Assembly: GCA_023105745.1 (NCBI GenBank)
Contig: JALGQZ010000004.1
Span: 37,772,437 to 37,836,436, forward strand
Direction: 5' to 3'
From: Austropuccinia psidii
Lineage: Eukaryota > Basidiomycota > Pucciniomycetes > Pucciniales > Sphaerophragmiaceae
DNA: 64,000 bases
Shown here one piece after another: positions 33,020-43,594 of the stretch (positions are counted from its first letter, which is position 1; each line of letters starts with the position of its first letter). Both the position numbers and the translations under genes were made by a program. Under the pieces are notes generated by a model. It was given only the letters and a program-made list of their open reading frames with translations, ran no database searches and was not told the origin of the DNA.

Positions 33020-34010
33020 AATGGACTGTCAGGAAAAGTTCAAATTTGAATAATGAAATAATAATTCTTTCTGGTTTCTTCATTTTTCATTAAAGTCTTC
33101 ATCTTACCAGAAAGCTTCAGAAGGCTTAATTAAGAATTCTATTTTTAATGAATTTTTGACATTTTTACCTTATTTCTACATATAATTGCAAATAGCACGT
33201 TATAGCTGGTTTTCATGAGTTAAATGAATGGATACTAGTCCAATAATTGTTTGAACTACCCCTTGAAGTTTTATAAATGGAAAATCACTAACAAATGACA
33301 TGGTCACTGGAGTCAGAGGTGCTGTTTACCTCCTTGTCACATCAAAATAGCAGCTTATTTGAAATTTTGTTATTATTTAAATGGATTTTAACTTGGTAAC
33401 AAAGTTCCCCAAAGGCTCTAGTATACCAATTGGGCCATGATCAGCTATGGGTCCAAGCTTTAGAGCTTTCCACGCCTCAGAGGCCTCATAAGTTGGGTAC
33501 CCTGGCTCTCTTTGAGGTCTTTTGTCCCCCTTTGCTATTGGCACATAAAAAATAGTATCTCAGGCTGAGTGATATCCACTATGGGTGTACCAAAACTTTA
33601 TGTAAGAATACTATGTTTTTAAGTGCCAAAAACATGTATAACACTAAATATAGTGTATATGTAACATGATGATTCTCACATTTCCATTATCTTGGTTTGA
33701 AATTGTGAAAAACACACATTTTCACAATTCTTTTATGTGCTTTTAAAGTATTTTCCATATTACCACCTCATAGAGTTAATTTAAGCTTATCCACTTTATG
33801 GAGCTACCCTAGGTTAACTTTTGTGTAGAAGCCAAGTTTGGCCTCAAATGCATGGATTTACTTACTCACACAAATTTTAATTAATTTGGTGTAATCAAAA
33901 ATGATTAATGTTGGATATATGCATGACTTATAGGTTATGCACAGTTCAGAATTCATTTTGATATTAATTTTGGCCTATTTGGGTATGTAAAATATACATC
34001 AAGGCTCACA
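33020..34010 (-). mobile_element. Solo family B LTR, right part
   Basis: It continues the LTR begun at 169, from ATGGACTGTC to GGCTCACA, parallel to 22,990-23,992 of element 3. It is clearly more diverged than the element 3 LTRs, including small indels, as expected for an older layer. Confidence 0.85.
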
Positions 34011-34734
34011 ATCTTTTTGGACTGAATAGTTGCTTCCAATTCTGGTATGCACCATTTTCATGTCAATTTAAGAGGAAATTCAGAATAAAGACAAAGAACA
34101 CAAACCTTTTGATTTTGGTGTGATAGCTCTGGTTTAAATAAAGTGCCTCTTTTGGAACCTTTCACTTCAACAGTTTCTTCAGATACTGCACTGGTGATGT
34201 ATCTCTTACTGAGATTATTACCAGCTGCAATATACTTGATTTAAGAAAGTAGAAGACAAAAATTATAAATAAAAAGTTATTTTTTGAGCTTTGGAATATT
34301 CTTATGATGTTTGATAAGGCATAATATATTTTAGATATTAAGATATTACTCTTTTCAAACAAGAAGAATGAAACTTTAACATTACAAATAAAAAAATTAA
34401 ATCAGAGTAACTCAAACAAGAATTCAATGAGTTGTTGGATGTAAAATTCCATGTGAAAAATAACTCAAAATTACTCCTAATTCCTTGATTAAAAGAATTT
34501 TTAGGAAGATTTCCAAAATGAAGATAATTTTACTTCAAAATGAAAGGAAACTCCATTAAATTGATATATTTTAAGGCTTAATAATATATTAAGTAGGGTT
34601 TCAAAATTAGACAAACACATCCGGGCCCCAAATGTAAGGTCTGTATAGGTATGGCAGTTTTCAAAACAGAGAAATAAAGTCTACAATTTGTTTAAAGTTC
34701 ATAGTTTGATCAATGTCATGGCTAGGCCCCCAAA
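34011..34734 (-). pseudogene. Gag start and leader of the outermost family B element
   Basis: From ATCTTTTTGGACTGAATAG the sequence parallels 29,800-30,543 of element 3: the gag start (GTATGCACCATTTTCATG), the upstream exon-like segment (about 34,140-34,240), an AT-rich leader, and two copies of the CC(C)CCAAATGTAAG junction near 34,625-34,640 and 34,725-34,740. Frames are broken. Confidence 0.75.
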
Positions 34735-35928
34735 TGTAAGATTTGTATATTCAAGTCTTGATAATATAACTCTCAATCAAGTTTACTATGACTGTTCTTG
34801 TGAAATATAATAAATGAATTTATTAAAACCAAAAAAAATAATTAATTGCTTAATTTTTCCTCTTGCTTGTTATACACTACTAGTGATTCTAAAAGTAAGC
34901 AGTAATTGTTTACTAGAATCAATTACAAGGACTATTAATATTAAATTCTTTTGATTAATGATTGTGTTATGCAGGAATAATTATATTTAATTATTGAAGC
35001 AAACTGCAAAATTTGGAGAAAAAAATTAAGAATTAATCAAAAAATCACTAATACTCCAAAGGTACCTTGCAAATGATCGGAAGAATAATTTGATTGATTA
35101 TTTTTGGATTCAAAGTATCAATAAGTGATTTATAACCAAAAAATAGCATTATATAGCTAAAACCTATTCTACATAGTATCATTTATTAATTTTTTTTCTG
35201 TTTGATTTGAAAATACACAATTCTCAATAATGAATCTAACCAATACTTAATTTTTGGTTTACACGATAAAACTGAAGAATACAATGAGATTGGAAAAAAA
35301 AGCAAGAGAAGGCCCCTTTTAAGTCTGCAACAGCTCACAGAGGTGTTCCATTGAGAAAATTGAAAACAAATGAGTGAGAAGCCTTACAGCTCAAGTGGTT
35401 TAAATATTACAAGACTGCCAGTCATTTGTGTGAAAAATCTCATACTTACTTAATCAAGTCAATTTATGTGACTACCAACCATATATAGCTAAGAAATAAA
35501 GAAGTAAAGACTTTGAAGGTTCTATTATTTAAAAAAATAAAGTATTTTGTTGAAATTATCAATTAAATTGGACAGTTAATCACATATTGTAATTTGTGTT
35601 AATTTTTGGAAATTCAATGCTTTATTTGAAATAATGAAAAGTGGATAGTAAGTGAAATGTGGTATTTGAATTATGAAATTCCAATCCTTCTTGTTTTTTA
35701 GTTTGGATTTTCCCTTTCTTCATTGTTCCTGAATTTTTCAGAAGAATTCATTGAAAACTTTATTTTGAATGAATTTTTGAAGTTTTACGTCATTTCTATG
35801 TATAAAGGCAAATAGTATGGTTAACGCTAGTTTATAAGAGGTAAACCCATTGATACTAGTATAAAAAGGGTTTTAATTACCCTTTTTTGTGTTGTCCATG
35901 AAAAATAATTGATAGTGGACATGGTTAC
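34735..35928 (-). repeat. 5' LTR of the outermost family B element (truncated)
   Basis: It starts TGTAAGATTTG and follows the family B LTR with many substitutions for about 1.19 kb, to GACATGGTTACTGG. Intact copies continue there with GTAAGTAGC and the ACCTCCTTGGCAC region. That remainder is not seen again in the window, so the LTR is truncated or its rest lies beyond. Confidence 0.75.
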
Positions 35929-38900
35929 TGGAAGGTTTGACTATGAAACAATAAGTAAGACTTACCAATATTTTACTTATTGTACTCTTAATGACCTAAT
36001 ATATGTGAATATGAAGATCAAGATATTATGATATTTATAGCTTGAATACTTATATTATTTATAAGGAGTAAAATAATTTATTAACAAATTAATATGATAA
36101 AAAAATACATTAATATTTAATAAGTTTATATATTTATGCAATTATATTATTGCTAAGAGAAAATAATAAGTTCTTGACAAATTATTATTCAATAATGAAA
36201 AACAATTTATAAGGAAAACATCACTAATCTTAAAGTTGTATATTGCTCTACATACTATTCATATTAATAAAGTCATTATTAATGGGTAATAATAGAAAAA
36301 ATGTGATAATAAAACAAAACAACCAAGTTTTAACACTTAAAGGCCATTCAGGCCAAAAACACCTAATTTAAGTGGGTGGGCCAGAGTCTCTGGATATTGT
36401 GAAAAGGGCATAAGACCCCCAGGACCCATTTCAGTGGCAAAGGCCTGGGACCACTAAAATGGCAAATTTTCCAAGGAGGGCCAAGATTCCGGATATGGAT
36501 AGGGCTGGTTGCAGTGTCCCAGAGACCACTAAGCACCATAAATGAGACCAATTGGACATAAATTGATATTATAGCCAATTGGACCTTAATGGGGTACACA
36601 GCGAGTTGCGGTAAACAACCATCAGGGGGTATTTACAATGGTTGTGACACATTCTTCAAATAGAAAATATCAATAATTGATCATTTCTTTGTGGAATGTA
36701 AATTATATAAAAAATTACATACAAGGAGAGGAATTTTTCCTACAATTTTTTCAATAAGCTCAAGTTTTTATAGGAGAAGTAAATAATTCTCAAATGTGAT
36801 CAAGTGAATTCCAGATAGCCAAAATCATATCAACCCAGAAAATTATAATGAAATACCTCTTCTATGGAATAAGAAGATATAACTGGATAGCATCTAATCA
36901 AAATATTAATTCCCTCAACCTGGAATAAAACAAACAACCTTGGTATTGTGGTGCATATTCACTATAATCCCACAGTCTAACACTGGGCCATTTGGGTAAC
37001 TACTCTTTGATAACCCCCATGCCTGATACAAGTCTTGATTTTTTATTTCCTGCATTTCCTTCTCATTTTGTGTTAGTTTTGATAGACCCAAATCACAAAA
37101 CCACAATTGACTTTCGCCATTTTGGAAGAGTAGCTGAAAGTTCTGATTGTCTCTCAGCTTTTAAACTCCATCAAAAGGAAATTCCGCCAACAGGGTCTTA
37201 TCAAAGTTATGGAAATCAATGAGGTCTGTAGTACTTTACTAATGTCCAAGGTTTATTTCATTTATAATAAAGTATCAAGTATCAGAAATCTAATTGATCT
37301 TCTTGATAGGTTAATATTACTCTGTGAAGTTAGAAATATAGATAAAAATGACTGAATATTAAGTCATTTGAATAAATCATGCTTTTATTAGGTAAAATGC
37401 ACCTTTCTGTATTTACAAGAGAATCATTATGATTAAATTTATTCAGGAAATTCTTGAAGATCCTCTAGCAAGGATATTACTAGGAGATCTTGAGAGTAAA
37501 GAGAATTGCGGATGATGAGGGTGTGTTGTCAAAGATGCATGAAACAGAGATTCCAATAAGGGATTGAGGCCTGGATCGGTGAGAAAAAATGTAAAGGGCT
37601 TTTTACTTGAAAAATATTATGGAGTATTTCCCAGTGAGTCCTAATTTTGATTCTAAAATTACTCCAATGGTACTGGTTGAATAGGTATCCCAGGAAAACT
37701 GGAGAGAGCTATCAAAATCAACTTTAAAATTATCTTAATTATGGAGGAAAAAAATGGATAATTAAGAGACATAAAACTTGGTAAAAGTAATCAAGGTTTC
37801 AACATCCTGCAACAAAAAATAATATATGGTATGTTTCTGAATATTCCTTGCGGTGGGCAGTAAGTTATTTTCCATAATCTCCAGAGGCACTTGGAATCTA
37901 ATTATTTTGTAACACAAATATGTGTTATGATGGGCTCAGGGAATTGTTTTCAGAAAATTCAGAGATTTGAAATAATAATTATAAATTCCAGGGGCCAATA
38001 TCCAAGTAGGTTGGAGAATGAATTTACTATAGGATAGCTTCATTAATTAATTAAATAGGTGACCCTGAAGTTCTTGAGGAATAGAAGTCTTGAACAATGT
38101 GTTTATTGGAATTCTGATCTGGTTTCAAAATTACTTGTAAAGTTTTTTAAGAATTTTTGAGTGAGTATCACATTCATTCATGGAGAGATATTTTCATTCA
38201 TTTTGATATTGTATTTTAACGAGAGGATTGCTGAGCTAAGTGAGAAATATCTCACTATCGATGATGGACAAACTCTCTTTATTTTGAAGGCATTTCTTTT
38301 TGCCTCTCTGAATGACATAGTAGTTTTTCTCCTATTTTGATATAAAGGAGTAAATAAAAAAGATCCTACGATCAATGAATCATGGTATTTATACTATTTA
38401 CAATCTTGCATGAGTAGATCTCAGAAATATTAGATTAATCCTACAAAGAAATGTCTGAGAATTTCAAATTTAAACGGTGGTAAATTCCTTTGTTATTTGA
38501 CCTATATCACCTGATATATCAGTGTAAATAATAACATTTGGATTTGGAAACAGGCTATACTTATGTTTCCCTTCCCACAGAAGAATCCTTTAGCGTCCAT
38601 ATTAGGATTGATTTCCATATAGAATTTTCAATTTTTGTTTTTGATTTAACTTTTAGAGAAAATAATAACCTAATAAATGTCGATATTAGTAATTAAGAAG
38701 TTTAACTCAGTTTGTTCATGAAACTGGATATTCCTGTGTATTTTTATATGATATCATAATTAGCTCCATTCAAATAATTCTATATACATATCCCTCCTTA
38801 TGCTTGTTTCAATCCGATTGAGTAAATATACAATGCGCATTTAATAACTCTCTTAAGCTCAATTTATCAAGATGAAATCGTTTCTGATTAAAGTACCAAC

Positions 38901-39579
38901 TTTAATAAAGTTTTGAATTTCATAAATTTTCTTTTTATTTTACAGGAAATATATTCTCCTCTATTAAATGAGAAGAAATAAATAATAATTCTAGCAATAT
39001 ACCAGACAATGAAATCTAAAACATATTTTTCCGTCAATTTCTCTGATTGATCAAACGATTGAATGAAAGGAATAGTTGTTATTATTCTCGAACCTATTTT
39101 TTGAGGAAAATGATGGATAAATTAGAGAAAAAATTCAATTTTGCAGTTTTTTGAGATTAAACCGCACCGCCAGAAATAGTCTTTACCTGATAATAATTTG
39201 AAAGATTGAACAAGAAATATTTAGATATTTAATATAAAGTTGAACTTTTTTTATTGATGGGAATGATAAGTGTTCAATTAAAGCCTAAGAATATGAAGCT
39301 TACAGAAGTTGACACTGATATTTCCATCGTACATAGGAAAATTCTGCTCTAAATTCTTTTAAATGTGAATTTCTCCAAAACCATTGCTTACGGGTAGAAA
39401 CATTGGTTTGATTCCCTCTGGGAATAAATCAAGATAATCATTTGAAATAATGAATATCTCTTTATTTTAAAAAATAAAATCTAGATAACCAAAAAGGATT
39501 GTTTCAGAAGAATGGAAACACGATTTCTCATATATGAAAAAGAGAGATACAGGTTGAAGCAATTAAGAAAAAGAAAAAG
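35929..39579. other. AT-rich stretch without recognisable protein genes
   Basis: The sequence changes abruptly at about 35,930 from LTR to unfamiliar DNA (GAAGGTTTGACTATG). A GC-richer island sits at 36,340-36,620. Otherwise the stretch is AT-rich with only short random frames on both strands. Apart from the tRNA-like relic at 36,912-36,996, I see nothing I can name. It may be host intergenic DNA or very old repeats. Confidence 0.5.
36912..36996 (-). pseudogene. Decayed tRNA-Tyr-like relic
   Basis: Over about 85 bp it aligns with the tRNA-Tyr-like gene at 39,580-39,666 (shared AACAACCTTGG, TCACTATAATCCCAC against TCCATTACAGTCCCAC, CTAACACTGGGC against CTAGCACTGAGC). The GGGTAAC that follows both copies is also shared. 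Acceptor pairing and the D stem are destroyed and the anticodon region is altered, so it cannot be a working tRNA. Confidence 0.55.
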
Positions 39580-39666
39580 CCCCCCGAGCCGGAATTGAAC
39601 CAACAACCTTGGGATAGTAGTGCTTATCCATTACAGTCCCACGCTCTAGCACTGAGCTATCGGGGG
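39580..39666 (-). tRNA. tRNA-Tyr (anticodon GTA) with short intron
   Basis: Read on the minus strand it folds as a tRNA. The 7-bp acceptor stem is perfect (CCCCCGA with TCGGGGG). The D stem is GCTC/GAGC, the anticodon stem TGGGA/TCCCA, and the loop starts CTGTAA with anticodon GTA. A 15-nt intron follows the base after the anticodon, and the T arm is GTTGG-TTCAATT-CCGGC. The box A (TAGCTCAGT...AGAGCG) and box B (GGTTCAATTCC) promoters are near consensus, and a TTTTT run, a Pol III terminator, follows at once. An intron here is usual for eukaryotic tRNA-Tyr, and the C1-G72 pair is its hallmark. Odd points are a 7-nt D loop lacking the usual GG, and G instead of A at the discriminator position, so it could be a recent pseudogene. 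Confidence 0.7.
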
Positions 39667-40490
39667 AGACCCATATTGGGTAACCCCCTCTGAGCAATTA
39701 TGAACCCCACGTTTTGAATGCGATACTTTTCGCCTCATTTTTCTAAAAATCAAATTTGATATAAGGCATAAAGAGGGCCTTTGGATTGACCAGTAATAAG
39801 TGCTAGATAAAACCCTTTACACCAATATAACCCATTGCTTAGACCTACTTCACATTTTAAATCTTGGTGATACCTTTAATAATGAAGTAATGGAAAAGAT
39901 TGCATTATTAAATTTATTTTAAGGAGTATCTTTAAAAATCCATTTGATCCACTTTACAATGAAAAATTCACATTTGAAACTGTAACATAGATTATCATAT
40001 GGCACCATTGCATCCATGAAGTAACTATTTTCTTGCTAAGGAGGCCAACGATTCTTTAAATACTTAAAATCGGGTCCCTTTCTTTGGAATATCCATTAAT
40101 GAGATTTTAAGTAATTTTTATATGAATTTATTGGCCGGGGAAAATTAAAATGGAAAATTAATCATGGGTTAATAGAATATATAAGCAAAAGGGCATGACA
40201 GATAAATGAAAAAGCTAATTATTAGGCTTATTATTCACAGGAAGAATTTACAGGTCTCCCTTTTCAGAGATATTAGTAATTATTGGCGATTCAGTCTTAG
40301 TATCACAGATTTGGAACCTGAGGTGGTAAGAAGACTAAAAGTTTTCATGTGAAATGGGATAAGACTATCAATACCAGATTTTAGTACCTGCTCAAGGTTC
40401 AACAAAAAGAACTACTTAAAGGTATTAATTTGGGAGGAATAAGAAGTGTAAGATCTTGCTAAACAAGTCATTATTAATATCTGTTGCGTC
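39667..40490. other. AT-rich stretch, nothing recognised
   Basis: There is no long frame, no LTR end and no match to the families in this window. It ends in GCGTC, the target duplication of the next solo LTR. Confidence 0.5.
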
Positions 40491-42391
40491 TGTGAGCCAT
40501 GAAGTATATTTTACATACCCAAATAGGCCACAATTATCTTGAAAAATATATTTCAAATTATGCATAGCTCATAAGTCATGCATATATCCAAAATTCATCA
40601 TTTTTGATTTCAGAAAAGATGAATAACTTTTTATTGAGTAAGTAAGTCCATGTATTTAAGACCAGATTTGGATTCTACACAAAAATTCACCTAGGGTAGC
40701 TCCATAGAGTGAATAAGCTCAAATTAACTCTTTGAGGTCGTAAAATGGAAAATACTTCAATATCACATCATCAATACCACATAAAAGATCCGGGAAAATT
40801 TTTGTTTTTCTTAATTTCATGCCAAAATAATGGGAATGTGAGAAATCCCATGTTACATATACACTAAGAATAGTGCCATGCATCTTTTGAGCACTTAATA
40901 TCATGGTATTCGTACATGGACTTTTGGTACACCCATAGTGGATATCTCACTTCACGCTTAAATTTCTATTTTGACGTCAAAAATAAGCAAGGGGGACAAA
41001 AGACATCAAAGAGAGCCAGGGTACCCAACTTCTGGGGCCTCAGAGGCGTGGATAGCTCCAAAGCTTGGATCCATGGCTGATCTTGGCCTAATTGGTAAAC
41101 TAGAACCTTTTGGGAACTTGGTTACCATGTTACAACTACAGTAAAACTTAAGACAATAGAAAATAACCTGCTATTTTCACGTGCCAAGGAGGTAAAAAGC
41201 TACTTAGACTCCTGTGACCATGTCAATTCTTAATGATTTCCATGGATAAACCCAAAAAGAGTAATTAAAACCCTTTTTGGACTTGTATCCATTGATTTAC
41301 CTCATAGCAACCAGTGAAACAATGATATTTGCAATTCTACGTAGAAATGAGGTAAAAACTTCATAGATTCATTAAAAATAAAATTCTTAATGAATCTTTC
41401 TGAAACTTTCAGGACTAATGGAGAGCTGTATTATCTATGGTACAACCAAAAATAATTACAGTTTTACTAGTAAAATTAAAAGTTTTACCTACAGTCCATT
41501 TTTGACTATTCTACGTGAAACACTGAATCTTCAAAAATTCACAGTAATTACAACCTGTGATGAAATTGGCAATAACATTGATAACTTTGAGAAATCAATG
41601 ATTATTTTGGAATAATAGAAGATGTACAGATGTTACTTCTTTTATTCTTAACCATATTGGGGTTGGTAGTCATGTAAAAGCATCGATTAAGTAATTATGA
41701 TAATCTTACCTGACAACAGATGATGCAATAAATAACCCAAAAAGGTGTATTGTTTTCTCACTCACTGGTTTTTTAGTTTGCTCCATGGCATGCCTCTGTG
41801 AGCTGTTGTTGACTTAAAAGAGGGCTCCTCTTGCTGTTTTGTCACATCATCATCATCTTATTATCATTCAAATCATTATTATCAACAAGTAAATATTAGT
41901 TAAAGAAATTGTTAAGAGTTTTAAATTTTTCAGAATCAATCAGAAAGACGTGAAATCATAGAATCCAACTATATATTGTTGTAATATGGTTACAAATCCA
42001 TTTTGATCCTTAAAATCCACAATTCCATGTCAAATCTCTCTATCTTATCTTTCAATGAGTTCTTTGTAATATTAGTGAGTGATTTATTTTGAGTTCTTAA
42101 AGTTTTTCTCTAAAATTAGTTTTCTTCAAGAATTATCATTATAATTATTCTTGCAAAAGATAATTATATATTAAAATAATTTTATTATTAAAATCTTCTT
42201 GTAATTGATTCTTGTAGACAATTACTTGCTCACTGTTAAAATAACTAGTAGTGCTTAACACGTGAAAGAAATAATTCTTTAATTATTGAATTGTAGTTAT
42301 AATAATATCTCATTATTATATTTCATAAGAACAGACACAGTACTGTTGATTAATAGTGATATTATCATCAGTTTCATAGTCACATCTTACA
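40491..42391 (+). mobile_element. Solo family B LTR (coding orientation +)
   Basis: It is 1901 bp long, TGTGAGCC...CATCTTACA, flanked by an exact GCGTC duplication (40,486-40,490 and 42,392-42,396). No internal domain is present. It is very similar to the element 3 LTRs and so probably fairly recent. Confidence 0.95.
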
Positions 42392-42396
42392 GCGTC

Positions 42397-43594
42397 ACTG
42401 TTCATTACTTCCTCTCGAGTCATTATTAATCTCCAAATGTAAATATGATGGTATTTCTATTCTCCTTCTGTAAAATGCCTGAAATAGGCATTGCTTCTCC
42501 AAAACACACACCCCTTATGTTCCCAGGGAGTTCTTTGTTATAATCATCTTGGCTAGATAGCTGAAAAACAACAAAACCAAATAGTTCAACTAACCCGACT
42601 CACTTATTAGCCCATTTTATGTAAATAGACAGACTACCCTTAATCATAATGGGGGTAAATAAATTATTGATAAAATATGATCAATATTGCTATGGTAACA
42701 AGTAAATTCTCATGTATGTGGGAGGAGGACAAATTGGGTATGTGTTAGTTGTTTTTCCCATTCTAAATACCACTATTGATCTTATTCTCATTTCATTTTT
42801 ACAACACAACTCATGAACCAAAATATTTATGTCAGCTTAATGTATCACAGCCCCTTTTGGAAATTATTTTAAAACTAATTCAGATAGATTGAGGTTTTTG
42901 AAGCAAATTTTGTCAGTTAACCCTGAGCACATATTTCATTCTAGATATTGAAATTTTTCTCTTTATAAACAATTACATTGTTAAGCGCTTAAAGGAGCGC
43001 CTGAGGTGGTATATAATAGATTAATTTTCTATATGACAAAGCTCTCTGACTTAATGAAGCTCAAAACATAAGACAATGATAAAAAATGAAGCCAATCCTC
43101 ATATCTAGTACTATGTTACCCTTTCACAGGAATTTATTATATATCACAAACCTCTTGGAGGAATTATAACTAGACTTGATATACCTTGGAATAACTGGGG
43201 AATAATGTGATTAAGAATTCTGAATGATAGTCATCATTGCATAAGAAGAATACTCATTCTTTCATCTGATTTTTTTGGTTTTCTTTTTGACTGAAAAATA
43301 ATAATAATACAATTTTAAACTCTATATTACATTCAAAACCACATGAAAGTACCTTTATTACTGAAATACAATTATTATTTTTTTATTTATCAGGGAATTA
43401 AAAACTAACAGATATTTCCCTCTGATAAAATCTGTTTCATGTGGAAGTAGAAGATGCTAATGGGGGGCCCTTAATAAAAAAAAGTATGCCCTCAGAGCTG
43501 TGAATGTTTCTTTAAAACTAAAGGCTCTTATGAAGGTTTTGTCACATATTCTAAACTTGAGATATATAAATTCAAGTACCTAAAGCCAAATTTC
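42397..43594. other. AT-rich stretch, nothing recognised
   Basis: No frame of note and no match to the families seen here. It borders the D LTR at about 43,595. Confidence 0.5.

Noticed and set aside
36363..36599. Minus-strand ORF of 78 codons in a GC-richer island
   Set aside because: Short, with no recognisable motif and no second copy in the window; not enough to call a host gene.
36609..36649. Family A LTR-like start (TAAACAACCATCAGGGGG...)
   Set aside because: The resemblance to TAACAACCACTCACCAGGGG is limited to about 20 bases and the following sequence does not match the LTR.
35929..36649. Candidate 720-bp solo LTR (TGGAAGG...TTGTGACA)
   Set aside because: No target duplication (GTTAC against CATTC), no partner copy, and the ends are not convincing.
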